Source of the DNA: Mimachlamys varia
Taxonomy: Eukaryota > Mollusca > Bivalvia > Pectinida > Pectinidae
Direction of reading: 5' to 3'
Length of the DNA: 64,000 nt
NCBI GenBank assembly: GCA_947623455.1
Contig: OX392534.1
Span: forward strand, 10,426,001-10,490,000
Both the position numbers and the translations under genes were made by a program. This document shows positions 56,867-64,000 of the stretch, one piece after another; the first letter of the stretch is position 1, and every line of letters begins with the position of its first letter. The notes beneath the pieces were generated by a model. The model was not told where the DNA came from, made no database searches, and was given only the letters and a program-made list of their open reading frames with translations.

Positions 56867-57181
56867 TTAAAGGCCCAATATACGTAACTTTCGGCAAAAC
56901 TTGAAGCGAAAATCAAGTCTAATAACTTATTATATTGATAGATTTACTTAAGATTAACTGATATCAGCAATATTCAAGATGAATTCTTTCGCGGTTACTG
57001 GTACAGCAGCAGTTGAAACACGCGATTTGTAAACACGCGTCCATTCCGAACAGTCTTCTATTTTCGGTTTGTTGTTGAAGTGGGCCCCACCTGAATTATT
57101 TTCAATTCAGCCGGATTGTTTTTTTTAGAATTTTTCAGAATCATGAAAATTTCCCTGAAGTTACATATATTGGGCCTTTAA
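56867..57181. mobile_element. TTAA-flanked MITE, copy 2
   Basis: The element (56871-57177) has the same TIRs and overall sequence as 42250-42633 with internal deletions, flanked by TTAA at 56867-56870 and 57178-57181. Lies upstream of GRAMD4 exon 1. Confidence 0.88.
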
Positions 57182-57189
57182 AATATATT

Positions 57190-59210
57190 TAAAACCTGCC
57201 ATAGGAGTGAAATATATTTGATATTTATGGGGAAACCATTGATTTTTTTTTATCATATTTTCGAAATTCCAAAAAGTCTGATTTCATTTATAAAATTTGC
57301 GGTTACAACTGATCGGGACTGAGTGTCTACGGCTTATAGAATATTAATATGCCACAGGGTGAAGTTCTATTTTTTGTTCAAATTATTAAGGATACAAAAA
57401 CATATTAATAAATTTAAAATTAATTAGATATCTATTAATTTCCAAAACACTATAAAGGTTTTAAATGTCCTTACTGTATATGATTTTATTTTAGAATATA
57501 GTACACAATAGAGCGCCATGATATCGGACCGAAACTTACATCATCACTAGTGATGATATATAATTTCTTACTGTATACAGGGACGTATATCATCATTAGT
57601 GATAATATAAGCAGTGATGATATAAAATTTATCAAGCTGATATTTTCTGATATTTCACTGGTAAAAATGTAATTAATATATGTATAAGGCATGTGAAATA
57701 GAAATTATTTTCTTGTTTGTTATCCGAGTTCGAATCCTAGCGGGGCCGATCGGATAAAAGTATGATTAAGCCCACTCTCCCATTTTCGACTCGACACAGA
57801 TAATGACCTACGTAAAATAAAATTGTCATCGCCATGTATAAAGCTAAGGATATTTTCGATATTATCGATATACGTGTAAAGGTAACCGTCGTTTGTCAGT
57901 GCACTACCTCTCGAGCTCCTGTATAGACTTAAATGATGCATCCCTTGTCAATATATATAGGTATTTATTGCTAAGTTTATCATATGATAAGTCTATACAT
58001 GTCCCTGTGCACCAGCCATGCTATAGAAGTACTGACTTCCTGATAACATAAGACGATCATAATCGTGTATGTGTTTAAATCATAGAATCTGAATTCCTAA
58101 ATATAAGAGCTTGTATATGTCATATGATTTAGAAAATAAATGGAGAGATGTTGGGCACCAAATCTTCTATGGGGTTATATTACATGACATTGTATACAGA
58201 GTATATTGCACAATATGGGAGACATCCAACCCAGAACTAAAGCGTTTTAATGCATCCAAAATGATATAACAAAATACATTGTAGCAGATCTGCAGGTAAT
58301 TGATACAGTTACACAATGCAGTAGCCACGAAGTTCTTTTACATGTACATACCATATGCGATTAATTTACCCAGATTCTGTTTCTGCTTGAGTGTTCAAAC
58401 CTATGTAAGTAGCTAGCGGGTATGAACGAAATTTAGAGACGTTGTATGATAAATACAATGGTTTAACTGTTTCTGTACAGTAATTATAAGTGAGTGACCG
58501 AAGTCTTAGCTAGCTAGATCTATATAACCAGTAACCACAGCCAACATTCCTGCCCAACATGATTCAAATGTCATTATCTAATAATCGTATGGAATTTGAT
58601 AAGAATTATACACTCCTCTGGTGTATTACGTGATCCATACAGCACACATAGACACTGTAAATATTCTTGGTATGAATACGTGGGAACGTGAGTGACAGAT
58701 AACCCAACACGTGGTAAACACACATGTTTGTGCGTCTCGGCTCAGGACCAATACGTATACCAGGAAGCAAAATGTATGTACTCGTCCCCATATAATGACA
58801 CCACAGATATATACCCACCTATCTAAACGTAATTGTCATGTATGCGAGTGCAGTGGTCCACAGACAAACCAATGTAACACAGTATTTCTGCATCATTAAA
58901 GAATCGTCATCGTTATTAACCATGGTTATTTAACGATTTGTTTTTAAATGTGTTATTGTGTGCGATCATGATCATCGTGCTGACCTACATCTATATATAG
59001 AAACGATATGGCGGGTACATATATGATGTATTTACACTGACAAAAGAAGTCACATACAGACGGGGTTCGGTCGTTCTGTACACTATAAGATGGGTCAAAG
59101 GTTGAACGATAACAAACGACATTATCGACTGATGTATACGTATCGTAAACAGAATGACCGAGCATATATATACATGTCAGTGTAAGAAGGCCTATCCGTA
59201 CCTTAATATA
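57190..59210. other. no gene seen
   Basis: AT-rich. 57535-57640 has several copies of 'tcatcactagtgatgatata'-like inverted phrases. A B-box-like gagttcgaatcctagcgggg at 57727 may be the remains of a tRNA-derived SINE. If the alternative exon at 59223 is used, this is GRAMD4 intron. Confidence 0.5.
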
Positions 59211-59222
59211 ATACATGCTTAC

Positions 59223-59294
59223 CTGTTTAGGTCTAGTAGAACTTCTACACCCAAAACCAGAAGGCCCAGTTGAGATTGACCTGCATGTAAACAT
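59223..59294 (-). CDS. candidate alternative first exon of GRAMD4
   Basis: ATG at 59294, 24 codons (MFTCRSISTGPSGFGCRSST then RPKQ) to a strong donor cag|gtaagc, ending in phase 0, the phase GRAMD4 exon 2 needs. It would replace exon 1 and give a distinct N-terminus. It could instead be the first exon of an unrelated gene. RNA evidence would decide. Confidence 0.4.
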
Positions 59295-59439
59295 TACACG
59301 CGTGTAACACCACAGACGTGTGGTGGGTAAAATCCGGTGCGCTCCAAATGATTACACATCCGGAACATTTCGTTACTTAAGAGTTTACATTGATAGAAAG
59401 GTCACTGATACTGCTGTTCAGTGTTACTCAATTACACAC

Positions 59440-59501
59440 CAGTTTCCTACAATCGGAGTTGTTTCAAACTACTAACCGAGATGGTCTGATTGATAATTGA
59501 T
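59440..59501 (+). other. possible 5' UTR exon of the plus-strand gene at 59840
   Basis: Non-coding-looking sequence ending in a consensus donor gatg|gtgagt at 59502, pointing at the exon at 59840. With the GRAMD4 alternative exon about 150 bp away on the other strand, 59295-59440 could be a bidirectional promoter. Inference only. Confidence 0.25.
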
Positions 59502-59839
59502 GGTGAGTAAATATATCTTAGATGAAAACCGTTGTATATTCTAAATACAGCCAGGGTCGTATATTTCGCATACGACTCCCTGATACAGTAATGATAATGG
59601 CAGTAGGTTACTGAAGACCTTACCACAGTTTGTGTGTTTCATCAGCCTGCTAACGTTTTTATTTCATTTTGTTTGCTCTCTCCATTGACTTTTGGTGAAT
59701 AACACAATCAGACAAACGTGCTGTGTCTTTGTGTAATAGGCCTAGCATAAATGGTATCGGTCTAAATGTGGACCGTTTCATAACAGCTATTGTTATGAGA
59801 GTTGTCTCCCTTGTAACGGTTCGTTGATTCAACTTGCAG

Positions 59840-60482
59840 CCTGCCGCTATGTAGCCGACAAGGTTGGCCGCGCAGTCAGCAGGACATCGGGATTGGGGGA
59901 GATGGGGAAGTCAAAACTGCCGATACAGACTTTCAGGGAGCAGAAAGTCCCAATACAGGCGACTGTAACAGGTGTGTATCGTGACATTTGATATTGTCAG
60001 TAGTAAGTACTGACTTGTACAGCCGATCACAGACTGAATGTATCTGATCATTGGGTAAAAACTAAAGTGTTTTATTTTCCAAAAATGATAAATTTAATCA
60101 TCCCAATTCCAGAACAAAATATTGTATTTCCTAACTTCTGTAAAAATGGTTTATTGTAAATTCAGTTAAAAATCATTAACACTTTTATGACGGTAGAAAT
60201 TGAAACTTTCAGAAATAGTGTAACGTTAATAGTTTTAAAAAACTCGTTTGAATATTTTGCTGATTGGGATTGTCTGGTTTATTGCCATAAGTGATTATTT
60301 ATCATCCAAGACTGTAAGTGTCTTTTTTATAAGACTTGAGGTGTCGTAACATAGTGTACATTGTATCACACATTTTTGATCTGTGGATTTCAGGAGATGG
60401 TCCTGGTCCAGACGTTGTAAAGCGGACTGAGAGTAGCAGGCTGGCACAGGGTCCGGACTCAGGAGGTCAATCGCCAACATAG
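59840..60482 (+). CDS. 3' end of an unrecognised plus-strand gene (two exons)
   Basis: Exons 59840-59971 (acceptor cttgcag, donor cag|gtgtgt) and 60394-60482 (acceptor atttcag, stop tag 60480-60482) join in phase 1. They encode CRYVADKVGRAVSRTSGLGE, MGKSKLPIQTFREQKVPIQA, TVTGDGPGPDVVKRTESSRL and AQGPDSGGQSPT. Third-position G/C bias supports coding. If the transcript starts with the UTR exon at 59440, the first in-frame Met gives a 52-residue protein from MGKSKL; otherwise a coding exon lies further upstream. The product is basic and hydrophilic, and I do not recognise it. Confidence 0.6.
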
Positions 60483-60546
60483 ATACCAAACATAACATTG
60501 AAACAAGTGTGTGCCTTGTGGCGTAATTTCTCACAGTTTCAGCTGC

Positions 60547-60552
60547 AATAAA
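60547..60552 (+). terminator. polyadenylation signal of the plus-strand gene
   Basis: AATAAA 65 bp after the stop codon at 60482. Confidence 0.65.
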
Positions 60553-60559
60553 TTAATTT

Positions 60560-61310
60560 AATCTCAACAAAAAACAAAACGCTGATAATTCTGCTGGTTT
60601 CAAAATCAACTTGGACGAAGTGTATCGCTCTCTCCTGAACAAAGGGACTCGGCTTGTACTAAATATGTCTGGTTCTTTGTTTCTGTCCTTATAATCACTG
60701 ACGTTTTTATGACGTATCTGTTTGTAAACGTGTTTTCATGACACTGAAGCAGCTGCTGAAGCTTATCTGTCACGTGATTGGGAAAGGACACTCGGACATA
60801 CTGGTTATTTTTATTTATTAAATAAAACCTAATGTAAATAATAATTTGCGTTTGTGTTGTAAAAACTGATGTTCCTTGTTTAAAGGGTTAATGGACTCAT
60901 CCGATTCTTGGTAAAAAAAATCAAATGCACAATAACTGACAGTTTCGCTCGAATTAATATGATAGAGTGACTTAAGTAGTCAAATTATGATACGTCCATA
61001 AATGACCCAGGATGTACTTTTAACAGGACGTAAATCCAAATAAAACAAAAACCATTTCGCATGACCAGCACATTTTGTCAATGAATATGAATACTAACAC
61101 AGACCTTCCGTGAGATGTTACACAATTAGAAAGAGATAATTCGAGTTATGCGATGCTCCGTGTGGGCTTGAACACAGAATTAGTGTCCGAGCATTGACAG
61201 AGTTCCATGAGAACGTCTCGGATATACTGATGTACTCCCATGGTCATATCGCGGACAAATGTTCTGCTATACATCGTAACATTATCACAGGAATGCATTT
61301 ACGCGTTATT
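60560..61310. other. no gene seen
   Basis: AT-rich intergenic sequence with chance frames only. Confidence 0.5.
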
Positions 61311-61321
61311 CATTTTTGTCC

Positions 61322-61340
61322 ATGATGGCGAGAGGCAAAA
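61322..61340 (+). CDS. possible minimal first coding exon
   Basis: ATGATGGCGAGAGGCAAAAA followed by a consensus donor gtaagt would encode MMARGKK. Preceded by mixed-composition sequence. No downstream exon was found before the window end, so this is only a candidate. Confidence 0.2.
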
Positions 61341-61762
61341 AAGTAAGTACTAGTAGTACATTCTGTATTACTGTGTACATGAGATTATTTCTTATCCAAA
61401 GCATAAAAATCGCGCAAGAAAATGAAGTTTTGTTTGTCAAAACATATCACAATCGGGGATCCTTCTACTGTTTCCCTTCGCTTCAGTATATAGGCCTATC
61501 TCAAAAGTGTTATTACCTCTCTTGTTTGCCATATCATGACTACACCGAGAAGTATATTTAAAACGAATTTGCACAACGTAATTATGATGTCATAATGGGA
61601 ATTAGTCACATGGTGCAAAATCATAACAAAAACACTTCCTGGAAGTCCATATTGTATCAACCATTGTGACCTATCAAGGGGAATACAACACCTTTGGGAA
61701 AGGCCTATACTTGTACTAAACCCCTGTTTGCTCAACTGTGAAACGATCAGAAATGAATACTT

Positions 61763-61872
61763 CGCCGGCCAGTTAGCTCAACTTTGAACTGGAGCCGTAG
61801 TTTAGCACTCTGAACTCGACGGTTCGAATCTGGTTCCGACACCACAAGAATTACTCCTGGACCCCCTGTTTG
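61763..61872 (+). mobile_element. tRNA-like SINE fragment
   Basis: 'gagccgtagtttagcactct' + 'gaactcgacggttcgaatct' resembles the A-box/B-box half of a tRNA gene (ggttcgaatct B box), followed by a non-tRNA tail. No cloverleaf with intact acceptor stem, so a SINE remnant is preferred over a tRNA gene. Confidence 0.4.
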
Positions 61873-62219
61873 TAGATTTTTTGTACATCTCACCATGTAA
61901 GGACCACAGTGTATCGTTTCATTTCTGAAATCAGTTTTCAAGTCAGTAGTCAGAAAAAAACAGTATCAAAAACTAGGACAGTTTTGTCAGTGTGGTATAG
62001 GGAATCCTTATATAATTGTATACAATTTACCGTTTGTAGATACACCATCATTGATACAAACAAGTGTTATCTCCTTGATTTATGTTTTGTCCTAGAATTG
62101 TATTTGCCTTCTCTGAATCTTTATTTTACGTCAATAGCATTGATAATACAAAAAATTAACAGGAAAATGATATAATGCAAATATCTTTTAATAGTGCTCT
62201 AAACTTAAGTAACATGTTA

Positions 62220-62329
62220 TCAGTCTGCTTCTGGTAGCTCTTCAATTCCTCTTCCTGTTTGTGAACTCGGTGCCGAATCGTTTGCTGTTTCCGGCTTGTC
62301 TCCATTTTCCTTTTTCATAGCTTCATGAA
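62220..62329 (-). CDS. cytoplasmic tail exon with stop
   Basis: 2 nt plus 35 codons plus stop: HEAMKKENGDKPETANDSAP then SSQTGRGIEELPEAD. Acidic and disordered; no tyrosine-based signalling motif seen. Confidence 0.65.
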
Positions 62330-64000
62330 CTACAAGAAAAAAGTGGTAATTAATAGTCGACCTGCCTTGATCTGCCAAAAAACTGTTAGTTATTAAACTT
62401 AGATCTAATGAAGCGATGATTGTTTCTTCTTGATCATTTTCGCCGGCGTTTGCATTTACGTGTTCCATTCAAGATACCGTCAATCAATGTAGTTTAAAAA
62501 ATCAAGAGAATACCAAAGCGTCAACAAAACCATAAATATGAACAAAGGAAAGATTTACATGGATACCCCTGTAAAAGTACAAGTTACTAAGACCAGGTGT
62601 TCCAGAAGAGTAAGCGTATTGAAATAAATATACGTACTTGATTGAGCCGCCCACATTAGGAGTGCCAAAACAAATATTCCTCCCACAGCCATTGTTGTAG
62701 CGGCTATGGGACCAACATGGAAACCGTCGTCTGGAAGAAGAAGTACCGACGGCTGGTCCGGAGTGGTCTAAAACATAAATAGGAGCAACTTGGAAGTCAG
62801 TACGACAGGACAGTTTAGACCAGCAAAGCGAAAGGAAGACGAAAATAAATAAGAGAATACCGAAGCGTTAACAAAATCATAATCCAAACTCAAAATCGAT
62901 TAAACCTGAGGCAAAATATGGACAAAGAAAAGATTTACAAGAGTCATCATGTAAATCTTTGTCACAAGTAAACACCTAGGTCTCAAAATGAGAACCGAGT
63001 ATCATTGTCAATCACAACAAGTAAAACACTAATGAGCATACTCAAAAACGTCCATCTTCATATCACTTAAAGATACAGACTATTTCTCAATAAGACAAAG
63101 ATGGCGACCAAAACACTTGTCCATATTTCTGATCAACCTACATCTCTCGAATCCTGTGTTGTTAGTTTGTTTGTCAGCAGTCGACATCGATCACAAACAT
63201 CCCGATATTTAGAGCAAGCCCAAGAATATCGAATCAACTGCGACATGTAAATACCATAGGTTGGAAAAGCAGCCCATATATATACCAAATCAGTACCTTC
63301 ACACGAAATCGAGATAAATCAAGGCTGAAGCAACAAAATGGCCGACATATATTGGAACAGTACGATCACTTTGAATCAAAGTCAAGGCTGCAGCTAACTT
63401 GACAACGAACATACATATCTTTTGCTGTAATGTTTTCTGAACATTCTAGCGTTTTATTATTAAAGCATGTTTGCTTATATCTCGCTATGTTGGGTATAGT
63501 TTGCCTAATGGCTCAACAATAACATGGCGTCAAGAATTTGAAACCTCCAAAGCCGAAAATTATAAAAGGTGACATGATAAAATTAAAGCCTTTTACAATA
63601 TTTTAACTGTACACATAAGAAAGATGAGATTATTTAATTCTGCGCTCTTTAATGATTAATCGCCATACCTGATTTGTTCGATTTCGTCAAAAAAGCTCAA
63701 GGGAAAAATTGATATTTTCAAAATCGTGGACATTCCTAACGTATTTGCATGCAATGGTTTTCAGTTTTCTGTAAGTTAGTGTAACAAAGAAGAATTCTCT
63801 CATTGCCAAAAGTGTAAGATAGGGAAATTCCACTTTAAGGATTTTAAAATTTGGTAAAATCTCGGCAAAGCTTCGGGTTATACCGAATGTGAAAACCCCT
63901 CGGGTGGAATTTCCCTATCCTATACCCTTGGTCATGAAAGAGTTTTATAATCTTTCCTGTTCCTGCACTCGGCTGTTCATTAAAAAAAACTTACGCCAAC
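62220..64000 (-). CDS. single-pass membrane protein, C-terminal exons (partial gene)
   Basis: Exons, 5' to 3': >63995-64000 (ends at donor ggc|gtaagt; continues beyond the window), 62638-62767 (acceptor gttttag, donor tcaa|gtacgt) and 62220-62329 (acceptor ttgtag, stop tga). The last two join in phase 1. They encode a short extracellular juxtamembrane TTPDQPSVLLLPDDGFHV, a transmembrane helix PIAATTMAVGGIFVLALLMW, and a ~39-residue acidic cytoplasmic tail ending GIEELPEAD. The layout is that of a type I receptor or adhesion protein whose ectodomain lies outside the window. Whether the edge exon belongs to this gene is inferred from strand and position. Confidence 0.6.
62638..62767 (-). CDS. 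transmembrane exon of the partial membrane protein
   Basis: 43 codons plus 1 nt. It has a Pro/Leu-rich stem and a 21-residue hydrophobic helix followed by AAQS; the stop-transfer charge (HEAMKKE) comes from the next exon, as expected for a type I protein. Confidence 0.65.
62770..63470 (-). other. intron of the partial membrane protein gene
   Basis: AT-rich sequence. 'aaataagagaataccgaagcgttaac' near 62845 repeats 62502-62525 (~340-bp spacing) with 'aaagatttaca' following, a short local duplication. No exon recognised. Confidence 0.5.
63473..63950. mobile_element. dispersed palindromic repeat, copy 3 (diverged)
   Basis: Older copy of 16628-17184: 'atatctcgctatgttggg', 'aaaaaagctcaaggg' and the terminal hairpin around 'tagggaaattccac' / 'gtggaatttccctatcc' are recognisable, with many substitutions and loss of the gacgtcac palindrome. 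Confidence 0.8.

Noticed and set aside
61763..61872. tRNA gene
   Set aside because: B-box-like sequence present but no complete cloverleaf or acceptor stem; a SINE fragment is more likely.

Overview
This is a stretch of animal nuclear genome, AT-rich, with small exons, long introns and heavy transposon and minisatellite content. Gene structure (canonical GT-AG introns, metazoan receptor families) and repeat types, notably a long array of ~161-bp units closed by subterminal inverted repeats (as in bivalve 'pearl'-type elements), suggest a mollusc, most likely a marine bivalve. That assignment is inference; no rRNA or mitochondrial marker is present.

Layout. 1-3,400: old ~43-bp tandem repeats interrupted by a decayed DDE transposase fragment, by a 545-bp TIR element with 9-bp target duplication carrying a RecQ-helicase-like fragment, and by a ~600-bp foldback element. 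4,467-24,493 (+): an ionotropic glutamate receptor gene, reconstructed here as seven coding exons (about 488 aa). It has a signal peptide joined almost directly to the ligand-binding domain, with no amino-terminal domain. The proposed first intron (14.6 kb) holds a 30-bp minisatellite, a 6.3-kb non-autonomous LTR retrotransposon with near-identical 1.3-kb LTRs, a second minisatellite split by a 189-bp palindromic MITE, and a large palindrome. Later introns hold a pogo-like MITE, a SINE and a 72-bp triplication that copies a splice acceptor. 24,750-30,290: gene-poor AT-rich DNA.

30,624-56,532 (-): a complete GRAMD4 orthologue. I assembled 17 coding exons by hand; the splice phases agree at every junction and the total is 1,872 nt (623 aa plus stop). 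Its introns carry a 55-bp and a ~29-bp minisatellite, a 3.5-kb pearl-like element with higher-order repeat structure, a TTAA-flanked MITE, and almost 6 kb of a 38-bp minisatellite split by a ~1-kb TIR element. A possible alternative first exon lies at 59,223-59,294. 59,840-60,482 (+): the last two coding exons of an unrecognised gene, possibly sharing a divergent promoter with the GRAMD4 alternative exon. 62,220-64,000 (-): the 3' end of a single-pass membrane protein gene running off the window.

The two main genes are unrelated in function: one is a ligand-gated channel subunit, the other an ER or mitochondria-associated GRAM-domain membrane protein. The most unusual biology is in the receptor. 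Its aligned sequence has Trp at the pore Q/R site and lacks the Ser/Thr pair that normally holds the glutamate gamma-carboxylate, and it has tandem in-frame splice acceptors in the ligand-binding domain. All exon calls rest on reading frame, splice consensus and remembered family alignments; no search was run.
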